Of a DNA stretch of 64,000 nt, positions 34,517 through 49,789 are shown piece after piece. The DNA is taken from NCBI GenBank assembly GCA_033439255.1, contig CM065879.1, positions 3,974,501 to 4,038,500 on the forward strand, given 5' to 3'. The position numbers and the translations under genes are program-made. This stretch comes from Hericium rajendrae (taxonomy: Eukaryota; Basidiomycota; Agaricomycetes; Russulales; Hericiaceae). The first letter of the stretch is position 1. Every line of letters begins with the position of its first letter. The notes below the pieces were generated by a model that searched no databases, had not been told where the DNA came from, and saw nothing but the letters and a program-made list of their open reading frames with translations.

Positions 34517-35526
34517 TCAGTCGAAGGCCTCTTCTGCGCTTCTCCGTACGAGACGGCGGACTTTCTTCCTATACGCTGCATGACAAAAAAAGATTGATAA
34601 GCTCTCTGCATCGCATTTTGACAGTGTGTGCGACGGTACGAACCATCGTAGTTCTCGCGGACCTCCTTGGCGGCGTCGACATTGGCAGGGCTGTCGAGAT
34701 TGGGATTGTCGGACGAGAGCAGAGAGATCACAGAGACGAGCTGTACACGAAGTTGCTTGAGAAATGAGCCAGGGTACAAAATGGTCGTGCGCTTACTATT
34801 GACTCGATCGAGTGCACTGGCATCCATCGCTCGCCGGCATCTTCGTAACCCCACTGATCTTCACCGGGAGCATGCTACAGAAGCGAAGCAGGGATGATGA
34901 GCTCGAAATGAAAATGCTGCGTTGAGGGTTACAAAGAAAATAACTTACGAGGATGGAGATGCAAACGACACCGTCAGGATAGACTGAATACAGCACATGC
35001 GATTAATAGACCAAAGCATCGCGATGAGAGGTAGAAAGCAATCGTCAATCAATGATTAGTAATGAGATCAAGGAGAAGACACGCAACTGTTTGGATGCCA
35101 CATCGGCGTGATGAAGCTCATCTTAGGAGGAAGGAGTGGGAACTCTGGCGGGAACGTCAAGCGAGCCTTGAAGAAACCGCCTTCACTGTGGCGGGGTCAG
35201 CAGGACAGCGCAACGCAGCCGAGACAAGCGTACGCACTACATAGTATCTGGGGGACTAATCGATGAAGGTAACGCGCAGACAATTAGCATGCGAATATGG
35301 GCCATAGATGGTGGACATACCCAATGATCAGGACCTCCCATTCAAAGAGGTTGTCATCGTCAACAAGTCCTGAAAATGCGCGATCAGGGAGGGGAGAGGA
35401 CGTGGCCATTGCGGCAAGGGCTCACTCACCAGCGGAGAAGCCCTCGACAGGGTGCTTTGTGAGCTCCTGAAGCTGGCGGCGCAAGATCAGAGTGTTTGAG
35501 GGCGTCGGCGTACCAGGCTTCGACAT
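34517..35526 (-). CDS. Ubiquitin-conjugating enzyme E2, UBE2G1 type
   Basis: Starts ATG 35526 (MSKPGTPTPSNTLILRRQLQ) and stops 34519-34517. Splicing gives, in order, ELTKHPVEGFSAG, LVDDDNLFEWEVLIIG, PPDTMYEGGFFKARLTFPPE, FPLLPPKMSFITPMWHPN, VYPDGVVCISIL, HAPGEDQWGYEDAGERW, MPVHSIESI, VSVISLLSSDNPNLDSPANV, DAAKEVRENYDG and RLVRRSAEEAFD. The Cys in VVCISIL is the ubiquitin thioester site and HPN the oxyanion asparagine. The acidic insertion after the active site (GEDQWGYEDAGERW) is diagnostic of the UBE2G/CDC34 class, which builds Lys48 chains with RING E3s. The sequence favours the UBE2G1 branch over UBE2G2 (UBC7). No frame break was found. Confidence 0.93.
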
Positions 35527-35839
35527 TATGAGATACGATGATGAAGGCGAGAGACAAGTGTGTGAACGCTATGGACGACGATGAGGAATAATGGAGAAAG
35601 AAAGCCAAGAAAGAAAGCGGAGGCTGCAGCGGGTACCTGCTTATGTCAGCAGTGACCACGACCGTATTATCCAGAAAGCCCCAGCCTCGACCGCCATACT
35701 TAGCACCACCCCTTGAAAATCTCCCTATATATGTTCTGCTTGCGACCCGACCGAGAATTAGAGTTGGCATCTAGCTTAGAGCGAAGGATGTGTTGTATCC
35801 AGGTCAAATTTGACTGTCTCAATTGCGGTCAAGTTCGTC
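35527..35839. promoter_or_regulatory. Intergenic region upstream of the E2 gene
   Basis: About 310 bp between the E2 start (-) and a possible small plus-strand gene. Contains 5' UTR/promoter by position; no specific element is clear. Confidence 0.4.
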
Positions 35840-36048
35840 ATGGTTGTGAGTGATGTGTTCCCTCGAACTATGCAGCCCTTTTTAACTAACATATTGAGAC
35901 TTCACAACAGCTCGTATACGGCGCACTGGTGGTACTACCCTGTATCTTCGTCGGCTTCGTGATAGGTATCCGGATTGTTTCCATGATGCCGCGTGTCAGT
36001 CCAACTTTACAAGGACTGATCCGAGTGCGAGTGTCAAGAACGACGTGA
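35840..36048 (+). CDS. Possible small single-helix membrane protein
   Basis: ATG GTT (35840-35845), a GTGAGT...CAACAG intron (35846-35910), then 45 codons beginning LVYGALVVLPCIFVGFVIG, a strong transmembrane helix. About 47 residues in total. The good intron signals and hydrophobic helix argue for a real gene, but I do not recognise a family and further 3' exons cannot be excluded. Confidence 0.35.
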
Positions 36049-36478
36049 CGTACTTTCGAATTTCAAGCTGTCAAGTTCCCCGTGATCAGTGTAGACCTGG
36101 ATTAGCTTCGATTCGACTATTTTCATAGGCATGTTCAGACCAGCGTGATCCAACCCCAGCTTCCTCATGCTGAAGCGCTGAAATTGTGGGCCAAATCAGG
36201 GTTATAATCAGCGTCTGAAGCTTCCATCTGTCAAAGGGTCTTCACTGCGTTGCGGCGGCATGTCCTGCAACTGGGTTAGGGCGGCAAGTACATTCCATAC
36301 GGAGCATATTCGGCAGGCATGAATCCATAGCCAATCTGGCGTCTCCCTGGGATATCGATCCATGGTCAATCACACGTTCCAGCCAGGGTATAGGTCTCCC
36401 GCACCACATATAAGATCAAGAGACGTTGCGCCCTAAGACCCTCATTACTCTCATCTTTATCCCACTGGACATCGCAAT
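36049..36478. promoter_or_regulatory. Upstream region of the first GMC gene
   Basis: No gene. The TATATAAGATC at about 36408, some 70 bp before the ATG, is a plausible TATA box. Confidence 0.4.
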
Positions 36479-39693
<3,215 letters not shown>

Positions 39694-39946
39694 ATATAAC
39701 GCGCATATAAGGTTGTACTGTGGCGCAGGCGCCATTAGAAGACGCAAATGTAACCGTGTCGATTGGATGTACTAGTTTGGTGATTTTGGATATCATTTTT
39801 TTTTTTTCACGCAAGGCGAAGCTTCCGTCAAATTATTGGCCGCAATAACTCACATTAGAAATGCCGGTAAAGTTGAAATCAGTCGTTCTTTGGTCTTGAA
39901 GGTGAACGGAAGGATGGTCTGCTCGATTCGTGAGTTGTGGAATTAT
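39694..39946. other. Shared 3' region of convergent GMC genes
   Basis: Copies 1 and 2 end tail to tail, 253 bp apart. A run of about 12 T lies near 39797-39808. No gene. Confidence 0.5.
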
Positions 39947-41330
39947 TCAAATAACGCCCTTAATAATGTCTGCAGCTGGAGTGAAGAAGGTTAGAGTATT
40001 TTTGCGCCGAGAACTTGGGATAACTAACCTTTCTCTCCAATGACATAGACAAATGCTAGATACATGCTGGTAAGAGCTTGCTTCATGGCCAGAACAAACC
40101 ACTCACTTTGCGGATGCGAGGAGAAGTGGAAGAGGAATGATTGAGAAATCAACGACGCGGATATTCTCCGTTCCATAAACCTGACGATGCGCATGTGAAT
40201 AGCCTGTCAAGATGCCTGGACTGGCCCGGCGTACCTTGAGCTTCGGGTCTACGACCCCTCCTTTGTCCCTCGGTAGCATAGGCAGAGAACAGGCGGTGTC
40301 TACTAACATCATCAGAACCACATTGCGATGATAGGGTATCCACTGACGGTACGTGGTGGACATGTACTTCTTCAACAACTCTGGATGCAATCGGTGAGAG
40401 CCAGGAACAAGGATGTAGAAAAGTGATGCGACGTACCGGCAATCTGCTCATCTGTCTGAATTTCAGGGCCAGGATTCGTTTCCTTCACTGTATGGATACG
40501 TCAGCGAAGTGCAACGCAACTGGGTCGGCATGCTGACCTATCCAATCCTTGAATGGCTCTACGTTTCCCAAATTGCGCACGAACTTGACGCCCTCGACCA
40601 TGCAACGGAGGTCTGCTCAGCGGCATTAGATGCAACGTAAAGACACGTCGATGGATTGCTCACCGGCTTCTTGCTCGAAATAGTGAGGGTCAAGGGCGGG
40701 ACGCACTTTCGGGTCTGTGCTCGTGATATGCTATTTCAGGTATGAGAAAGGGTGAGGGCTTTCAAAAGGCAAAGATATGCTTACGATACTGCCGCGCGAC
40801 TGACAATGATTGTTTATAACCAGGATCGAGCAGTACTTCTTAGCAGGCTCCGGACGATCTAGACGAGATCAGTCTAGATGGGAGATATCGACTAAAATTT
40901 AAGCACAACCTACTCGGGGCAGACAAAAAGCCAGGAATGACCACCATCTCAATCCCGGGCGCCTTCGTCTCCATCCGTTTGATCTGGATCTTGTACTGCT
41001 CGAGAAGACCGGGCGGGTAGCTGTCAGCGTTCTTTAGGAGCGTCTCTTTGGCTGCCTTGTAGATCTCCTCGGCCCGGTCTGAATAATCATACAGCGAGCC
41101 GTAGGCTATCCCGCTCAGACCGGTGGAGAAGAGACCCTTGCCCTCAGCGCTGAGGAAATAAGATAAGGAATTCCGGGTTTTAATTGATGATGGTGCATGA
41201 GCTCACTGAAGCAACAAATGCTGCTTGAGCTGCTGAGGGTCGCGGAATATATCAATCGTAGGATCATCGATGCCATCGCGAAGCTCTGTAGATGATCAAG
41301 AGTATGAAGGCCACATCGCGGATCAGGTCA

Positions 41331-41513
<183 letters not shown>

Positions 41514-42006
41514 CTAGGCGCAGATGCGGGCCTTCAAAATACTTACCCGGCTGATACGATGGCTTCTTTCCCGACTTTGACCGTCCATGTCTTGCCTATG
41601 TGGTCGAACTCTACCTCCTTTGCAATAAGGAGACCTTCTGCATTTCGTTCAGTGATGATCCGACTGACAGGGGCGTTCACAAGGACTTTGAGGTTCTTGC
41701 GAGCTTGAGCCGGCAGATAATACGACTGACGACGAGCATGTCAGAGAAGAATGATTGGGAAGAGGGGTCGATGTAGGCTCACGTTCGTGGAGTATGAGCG
41801 CAAGCAGGATATAGGATCGACAGTCTGCGGAAAAAAGGCTACTCCATGATTCTATTCCCAGCGTCAGTGGACCACCTAATAAGTGCTGCCAACGAAAGAC
41901 ACTAACATCGCCACCAAGCTGTCGGATTGAGGAAGAGAGTCGACGATTTGTGAGAAGGAGAAATTATCATCCAATTACAGACTCACGGGATTCTCCGCAC
42001 GCTTGA

Positions 42007-43494
42007 CACTGGAGAAACTCTTAAATCGCGCCGGCATTTATTTGGCTGAAAGGGCTTGTTTTCGCCTTATTTCCGCAATATCTAAGCTAAATCGCCGCCG
42101 GCGGTTATTTGGCCGAAAGCAACGCTTTTCGCTCCATATCCGCCACTTTCCGTTCGATATTTCCGCGGCGATACTTACTTACACTGGGGCTTCTCCTTAG
42201 GCCTTTTGGACTACGGCATACTGTATGGAACATTCTCTGCATTGCTTCTTATATAGTATGTATATACAGACAAAATCGTAGTCTACTGTCGACTCCTGGC
42301 CTGATTCCGTCCGCTTGTCAGTAGATAAAGCAGAAGATAAAGCAATTCTCGATCGCGACAAACCCGTCGCTCTGCCCGAGGTCTGCACACTCAAGCAACC
42401 CTATCGTGGTACCTTACCTTGGATATGGGCCTCAATCTGTCATTCAATAGTGGCCAACATTAAGGGCGGTGCCACGCCGTTGCGCCGTGTCCGTCATCTG
42501 TCGCTCACTATGTACGAACCTGAACACGGTGCGGACAGCTTCACGTAGTCACATATCTGGGTGTGACTGAGGACAGAAACAGTTTTTTGAGGTTATCCGT
42601 ACTTGACGCAGTCTTATGAGCGCATATATGCGGGTAGATACAAGAGGAAAATCGTACATGAGTTGATGGACCGTCCGAGTCGAGAAGAGCTCACTCTTTG
42701 GACCTACAAATTGAAAGTGAGTAAATATGCTGACATAGTCGATCAGGAACTTATCAAATGTACTCATCTGCATGGCTTGCCCAATAGTGACCAAGACTAA
42801 TGGTCTTTGAGGCTCGATTGTATTATCACCATCTTCGAGAGCTTCCACACCAGCCAAGCATGTCGTGAACTGATCATGATAGGCATGAATGCGTCAATCT
42901 TACATCTCGGTGTTCAGTGTCCACGGCTGCACGCCTATGTCGCACCCTCTGTTGCCACGGGCGTTGTACACTCGAAGCGCACCATAGGCACGCGTTGGCC
43001 TCCCTCCACACGACTCTGGACGACGCTGCTCGTGCTGAGCTAGACGCATTATGGAAATGAGGCTTAAATCAACTCACTATTCAGTCTCGTTGGCCGGTAA
43101 TGACTGGCGACATTGAGCGCGGCAATGCTAAACCATATTCATCATAAATAGAGTTAGCCGACTTGGAGTTGAGAATGCGGGGGTCAAGTAAGTGTCATCA
43201 GAGGCGGGATATAGAAAGCAGAGTGGGTACAGAGGATGGTGAGGTGTGGGCCGGCATGTTGCACGCGGTATGTGATGGCAAGAGGGAAGGAGGGGACATG
43301 CGACTTAGCGCAAAAATCGACGCGACGACAATCGGATGTATGTACAAGCGTCGCAATGAATTCACATCACGTGGAAGTGGAAATCTGGCGAAAAGATTGC
43401 TGAAACAGCAGTGGACGGAATTCGGCGAATATAGTGCGGAAAGGACCTATTTCTGTCAAATAAACGCCGGCGCGATTTAAGAGTTTCTCCAGTG
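42007..43494. mobile_element. CACTA-like non-autonomous DNA transposon
   Basis: Inverted termini begin CACTGGAGAAACTCTTAAAT on both ends and match over ~38 bp with one mismatch (42007-42044 and 43457-43494). A 3-bp duplication, TGA, lies outside (42004-42006 and 43495-43497). CACT ends with 3-bp duplications define the CACTA (En/Spm) superfamily. A subterminal direct repeat (CGCCGGC.TTATTTGGC.GAAAG) recurs near 42030 and 42092. Interior frames (42315-42548, 42603-42800 plus) are short and unrecognised; there is no transposase. It splits the copy-2 GMC gene inside the codons for AGF-KRAE. Confidence 0.85.
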
Positions 43495-43790
43495 TGAAGC
43501 CCGCATTCAGCATAGCCTGGTCGGCCAGTCAGCATTTGAACCTGGGAATCAAACAAATACTCCTTACCTGTTGAATGTACAATTCGAGGGACAACAAGGT
43601 CTTTGGGAACGCCACCCGGACCATCCCTGTAGCTCGGCAGCCGTTGAATGTCCTCTTTATATAAGGACAATGTCATAACACACCTGTTGTACCATCGGTG
43701 AGCCCTTTCGCACGTAGGTCGCCTTTCTTCGCGTCCTCAGGAGACGGCGCGATGAACCTGGTCGGCTTGGAATGAAATCCACAGAAGGGA

Positions 43791-43923
43791 CACCTGCCCC
43801 TCTACGACTTACTATCTAGTTAGATAGTGCCATGGGGCCCCATGGCAGTATCCAGTTAGATATTGCGTCCGCCAAAAAACCGGCCTGTAGAGGCTGGCCC
43901 GTAGGTCGCCTTCCCTTTCGGGG
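43791..43923 (+). repeat. KDZ left terminal inverted repeat with internal palindromes
   Basis: Contains the perfect palindrome CCATGGGGCCCCATGG and, just outside it, the near-palindrome ACTATCTAGTTAGATAGT. Confidence 0.92.
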
Positions 43924-43989
43924 AGCTTCGCCGAGAAGTTGCCTGTCAAATCTGTCAAGGCTGTCATCATGCCTCGGGATGGACCCATA

Positions 43990-44255
43990 ATAGGTAGTTT
44001 CTCATGGCCTCGCGGGCTGGCCTCGGAGGCCGTTGCCTGATCGGGTCTGCTTGGACAGTATTTTAGCACGATGTCCCTATTCTCAGCCTGGCCTCGGAGG
44101 CTGGCCTCGGAGGCTGTTGCCTGATTGGGTCTACTTCGACAGTATTTTAGCATGTTCCTATTCTCAGCCTGTCCTCGGAGGCTGGCCTCGGAGGACGCTA
44201 CCTAATTAAGACAGTTCCTTTTTGAGCTGGCCTGCAGGGCTGGCCTCGGAGGACA
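43990..44255. repeat. KDZ subterminal repeats (GGCTGGCCTCGGAGG)
   Basis: GGCTGGCCTCGGAGG-type words occur about six times with intervening CTGTTGCCTGATTGGGTC and GACAGTATTTTAGCA copies. The same word recurs at 52200-52320 near the other end. These are likely transposase-binding sites. Confidence 0.8.
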
Positions 44256-44462
44256 GTGTCCCAACTGGGTACGTTCTACGGCTGGAATGAAATAAAGTCG
44301 ATGGCGAGGTATGGTATAGCGGGCCGCGGATTTCCGAACCGGATCAGCGCTCTATGGGCGCTTAATCACCTTGCGGATTGGGCGTCTTCACTACATACAC
44401 CTTACCACGATACTAGTACACTATTCTCTCTATTGCTAGCCCTCCATCACCCTCGCACACTT

Positions 44463-47400
44463 ATGAATTTACCTTCTAGCTGCCGCCCTTCCGGGAGTAT
44501 ACCAAAGCGCCTGGATATCCGTGCTGCCCCATCACTTCGCGGAGGGTTCAGGCCCAACTTCGGGAAGGTCAAGACTTGGCTCAGTCGCACGAAGGCGGCT
44601 GCCTATGATGCTCAGGTGGAAGCGCGTGCAAAGGCGGCTCTGGGAAGTAAGTCATACCCTTGGCTATCTATCAATTTATCTCATTGTGTATGCCTCGTAG
44701 AACTGGCAATCGGAACCAAGCGCAAACTTGATGCATTAGCTGGCCACACCGAGGACGGTCTAGTAGACGATGACGGGGGTGCCGGATGGGACGACGTCGA
44801 CGACGATGATGCTCTAGATGAGGGCATAGAGATATCAGCAGAGGGAGGGGAGGCTGAATTCCTCCAGGAGTACATCTGCAAGTACGTCCCAACCCTCTGA
44901 CTAACATTTTCTGTTACCGACGTCCCGCAGGCCGCGTCGCAAGGTGACACAAACTTGGGTCTCGCGCATAGCGACGGCCAAGATCCGTTGGGCAGAGCAG
45001 CTGGAAGCCCTGGTCGACGCTTACCTAGCGTACAAGCACGACCGAGTCGATGTCGAGGTACTTGAGAAAGATACATACGAGTTGCCGTACATAGACGTAT
45101 TTGGTGCGTTCAAACTCCTCGCTCCTGTTGCGCTACTAATACCCCCCCTTCAGACAGTAATGAAAGAAAAGTCTTCTACCAGATTCCGGGCAGCCTTTAT
45201 CCCAATACAACGCTGCTCGCTCAAGGCGCCTTAGGTCCCACTCCCTCGAGGGTGCACATTGCATTCTCACTGCGTACTCTCGAGCTGTATCGGCGTGTCC
45301 GCATACGGCAGCCTCGTGTCAGTATTCAAGCATGGCTTCGCGTCATAGCTGATATGCACGACGTCAGTCTTCGCCTCCATTACATGTGCGACATCGCAAA
45401 TACTAATATTTTGATTGTTCAGCAACCGTACCATAGGGCACTCTGGCAGCAGTTTACAGAGGCCTTCGATATCTACCTCATGATTCTCCGCAGTGTGCAA
45501 GATCGTCTTAACAGCGCGCTCGGGAGGAGTACGCCCGATTGGCGTGTGAAACATTCTTGCCCGCCATGCCAATATCAACTCGTTGACGAGCCGTCGCTCG
45601 AGGTGTCAGTGATGGGTGCTTTTGATGGCAATTCGTCGCTCAAGCGAATCAAATTGCGTGCAAATCTTGAGGCTGATCCACGCCAATTTACTAGTGATTA
45701 CTATCTGTCTGAAAGTGAAGTAGACCTGTACAAGGATGCGGTAAAGGCTAGACCTTCATCTTCGGTGAATCCCATCATTATATTTGGTTGATCAATTCCT
45801 TATCATGACACTTAGGATCCGAAGAAGCAGGCACAAGATCAACTGGAAGAAGCCACGGTCATCGCTGGCGATGAAGACGATTCGGTGTGCGCTAGCCGGT
45901 GGAAAGCAGCAATGAGTGATTCCCACAAAAAGATGTGGGATATCTACCGGGAGACGAGTGTTTTCCTTTCAGCCTGTCGGCATGGTCTCATATGGTGGAT
46001 ATGTGACATGATGAGGAGTGGTGAGCTGTAAGTGCTCATCAATCTGATCGATGATCTCTCGGAAGCTGATCATCACCAACCGGCAGGGCGAAATATCCCC
46101 TCGCGATCGTGGCCAGAATTATCCGCACATTTGTAGAGTGCGTGGGCTTGGGCTACGACGTCGCCTGTCAATTTCTGAAAACCATCGCCAAGAGCCCATT
46201 GGCCGGCACGGCCGCGGCCGCTCGCCTTCGCATGGTTGTCAATGCCTTCCACGGCTGGGCGCACAACAGAGCGTGCCAGCTCAGCTATCATCCGTTGTAT
46301 GTCACAGGGTTTGGTATCGAAGATCTCGAAGTATGCGAACGCATCTTCTCGTCCTCGAACGGCTTAGCAAGCATCACGTGCTACGCTTCCCAATTCCATC
46401 GTCATCAAGCGATTGATACATGGGCCGGCGCTTGGGATGACGACAAATATCAAGAATTATGTATGTACTATGCCTGCTGATATCTTTCTGAATACACACT
46501 GATCTAGTTGTATCACGTAGCTGCATTTATGTTGAACAACTACAAACAGGCTGGGCAGATATTGGAAGATCTGCCATCCGCTGTCAAAATCTTACAGGCT
46601 GGCAGGTCGATGGAAGACACAGACTACCACAAGCATTTGGAGGCCGAGCGGCTATACTTGGCCGAGCGACACAAGGGGACTCCGGAAGAGTCGTGGCAGC
46701 AACACTACGTTGGGCTTCTCAAGAGGTACGCGGAGGCATGGTAAGTCTTCTATCCGATCCCTAGTTTGATGCTTCTTGATGTCCATCATTATGTCATCAG
46801 CCGGGTCTTCGACAAAGCTTGCCAGGTCGAGGCTACACCAATCAATAACCAGGCCGCCAGAGATATGACGCACCGCGTCAAGCTGCAAGCATTCGAGTTG
46901 CTTGAGCAAGTCAGGACAATGCTGCATGAATTCGAGAACCACCATCAAATCGAGCGCTGGACGACTGACTCCGCGGAGTATCTGAGTGCTTCTGAGGACA
47001 TCAATGTCCGCCTATATCGTAAGGCCCTCGATAAGCTCGAGGGATTAGTGGTACAATGCCTTTTTGAGCTGGCGAAGCTGGGAATCTCGGGAACAGGTAA
47101 GTATTTCACCCTGTTTGAGTTTCCCCACTCATTCGCATGATTCGACAGGCTACAAGATGCGTATGCACATCAATAAATCTCTCAAGACTCGCTGTCAAGC
47201 CATTCGGACGGCCCTGCGGCAGTACAACACGGCTGCCGGCAGGATCGGACGCGATCAGCTCGCATGGGAAGATGTATCGAAGTATGGCAGCCTTGCCGAA
47301 TTCGAACTGTTGCGGGAATGCCATGTCGACATCCGCTCACAGCCATGGGCTGATGCACGGAATCGCCAGACCGCCAATGACACTCTCCGGATTGCGCGTG

Positions 47401-47829
47401 CCGAGGAAGAATGCAGGCGACTCAATGTAGAGGTGCCGCGCCTGGCGGCATGGATACGCGATGAAGAATATGACATAGCGGCCGCCATCCGCAGCTTGGA
47501 GTCAGATGGTAACCACTTGCTCACGGCGGAGCTACGCGCCTTCGGCATGCGTCGTCGGTGAATTAATGATATTCACCGAGTACGTATCCAGCAAATCTAT
47601 CGATTACCTTGCTTCACAGGCAACCAAACCCTTGGCGTCGCTCTAGAGCGACAAGGTCATCCGATGGATGTGGGCGATGGATCTTTGACCTTCAATACGT
47701 CAGCTGATGATGATGAGGGATTGGATGCTACTGAGGATGACAACGTTGCCGAGGAGCTGTATGCTCTAAGCACATTCATAGAAGAATTGTCTCTTGTTCC
47801 AGACTTGACCTCGAGTGAGGACTTCTAGG
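44463..47829 (+). CDS. KDZ transposase
   Basis: Probable start ATG 44463 (MNLPSSCRPSG), about ten exons, end TAG 47827-47829. Family-defining motifs: CPPCQYQLVDEPSLEV followed by SVMGAFDGNSSLKRI (first catalytic Asp in DGN), GLGYDVACQFLKTIA (GYD), LRMVVNAFHGWAHNRACQL, and GIEDLEVCERIFSSSN with the catalytic Glu, then ASQFHRHQAID. The C-terminal exons are helical and acidic, ending AEELYALSTFIEELS. This DDE enzyme cuts and pastes the element by its inverted termini. An acidic stretch (DDVDDDDALDEG) lies near residue 100. Splicing near 47550-47622 is uncertain: the continuing acidic exon fits only with an unusual GTCGGT donor, or the protein ends at the TGA at 47561. Confidence 0.88.
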
Positions 47830-48322
47830 GCATTAGGCTCCACTGATTGTATTAGTTACGAGCCTGAAATTGCCTTGTCGGCATTCTTGTTATCACATTG
47901 TTGTCTGCTTTCCTAGCCTGAGACTCTGAATCACTATGTCTGTACTGCAAGAAGCGGGTATTACTGTCTCATGACCGACACGAGACGCATGCGAGGTAAG
48001 CATGTATGACATGTGCATAAGACGCGGCGTGTATTATGGGCGCTTTAGCGCTCGTGCTTAACGAAAAGGCGGCACAACTCCTCGATATGCCTCTAGATTG
48101 CTTCAGAATTGTGCGTGTATGTAGATAACACTAGATAACACCTAATGAATGGGAATGCGAATGCCAGACAAAGGAACTTCTGTCCGTTCTATATCCAACA
48201 AGATAAGCACGGACGTACAAGCAGCCACTCGCGTTTCGCGTCAATACTTAATGTCGCTTAACGCGTCTAAGCATGCTCCCAGCATCATCTCTCCTATTCC
48301 TGCTTCGATACCCTTCCACACC
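47830..48322. other. Spacer inside the KDZ element
   Basis: AT-richer sequence between transposase and the next gene; likely terminator and promoter. No gene seen. Confidence 0.45.
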
Positions 48323-49480
48323 ATGTCCCAAACCCCTCGTCGCCAGAATCGTCCCATTCCTGAGCCTTGGGGCTCCATCTGTGAAGTTTCTCTAGCCCGA
48401 ACGCTCGAATCTCGCAACCTACCAGCAGGAAACACTGCCGCTGCCGCTGCCGAGACCGCACGTATCATGTTTCGCTGGGGGAGCGATGACTCTGAACAGA
48501 CTCCCCCCAATACCATGGGGTTTCACCCCGGCTTTATTCGCAATATCGACGACCGTCGTGCGACCCGCTCTCGCTTAGAGCAGATCGTGCAAGACGCGGT
48601 AAGTGGTCGAAGTTATTGCTCGCTCGCTCGCTCGCTAATACATGACTGACACTAGATCGCTGTGCTCGACCGCACCTGCGGTGTTAGCAGCATCGTAATC
48701 CATATGCACGGGGAGAGTCGGCCCGATACCGCGCTCCTCCCTGTAACTCCCCATCTCGTCCGCCAGAACTCCATCATCCGTGCGAGCGATACCATTGCTC
48801 GCAATCTGGCATTCACGCCTGCCCTGGAGCATATGGATGAACTGAACACGTCATTCATAGCGACGTTGTTCATGAGAGACTGGCGGCAGCGCGCAACGGC
48901 CTGCCGGTACTTCGCGCCCGGGAGCGTGTTGCTCCAACCTGTCGAGAACCTCCTGCCCTCGGACGATACGCCTTCGCCTACCCACTCTACTCCCCTCTCA
49001 AGTCCCTCGCCTGCGCCTCCATCGCCTGCGCCCCCCTCGCCTGTGCCCCGCTCGCCCCCGTCCCGCTCACCTCGGCCTCCCTTGCCTGCGCCTACCTCGG
49101 CCTCTAGGCGGCCTTCTTATTTCATGCCGGACCCTCTTCGCTCTTCCGGCGCCTCGACTGGCGGTGTGAGCATGCCCTCCCTTGCCTCGCAGATGGCGGG
49201 GATGTCGATGGGCTCGCAGGCTTCTGGGTCATCGTCTCAGGCAGTGCCGGACGATATGTCGTCATTCACAACTGTCAATACTCCCGTCATTAGTCTGATC
49301 CTCCCGCCAAGCGTTGTGGACTTTCTTCAAGACATGGATGCTGATAGTGGGACAGTGATCATGATTGAGGAGATATTCGAGGACCGCGCGCGCCGCGGGT
49401 GGTCTGACGATTTGCGGAGGATTGGCTATCATGCGGGCACGGCTAACGCATTGGCCGCGCTCATGCGCCAGGAGATCTGA
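48323..49480 (+). CDS. KDZ accessory gene 1, unrecognised
   Basis: Two exons (48323-48598 and 48656-49480), phase 0 junction with GTAAGT and CACTAG, about 366 residues. The N-terminal half is mixed helix/strand. A Pro/Ser-rich linker of SPAPPSPAPP type spans roughly residues 190-240, and the C-terminal 60 residues (PPSVVDFLQDMDADSGTVI to ALMRQEI) form a small compact-looking domain. It resembles no domain that I know. It lies between the transposase and accessory gene 2 on the same strand, within the inverted termini, so it is carried by the transposon. Confidence 0.65.
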
Positions 49481-49789
49481 CGGTATGGCGTCAGTGACAA
49501 TCGCTGGCCTCTGTATATGGTAAGGTCTCTACCTTCATGCAAACTGCCTACTAACTAACTCGTACACGTCGTTGCAGTTTACGGCCCTCACGTGTGCTGT
49601 CGCGCGCGCGGACCCGGTTCGTTGAAAGCTCGTTGCCTGTCACTGTAGTCTACTCGAACACTTTTTGTACGCTTGCATACGTCGCCCCACCTCTCTCGTC
49701 CCGCCCCCACCTGTGCCCCCCATTGCTGAGCCGCGCACCTCGCTGTATCTTGTTTTTTTTTTGGCTATCAAATCACTTTTTCTTGCTCG
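49481..49789. other. Spacer inside the KDZ element
   Basis: Pyrimidine-rich stretch with a T run near 49752-49761 just before the next ATG; probably promoter. No gene. Confidence 0.45.
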
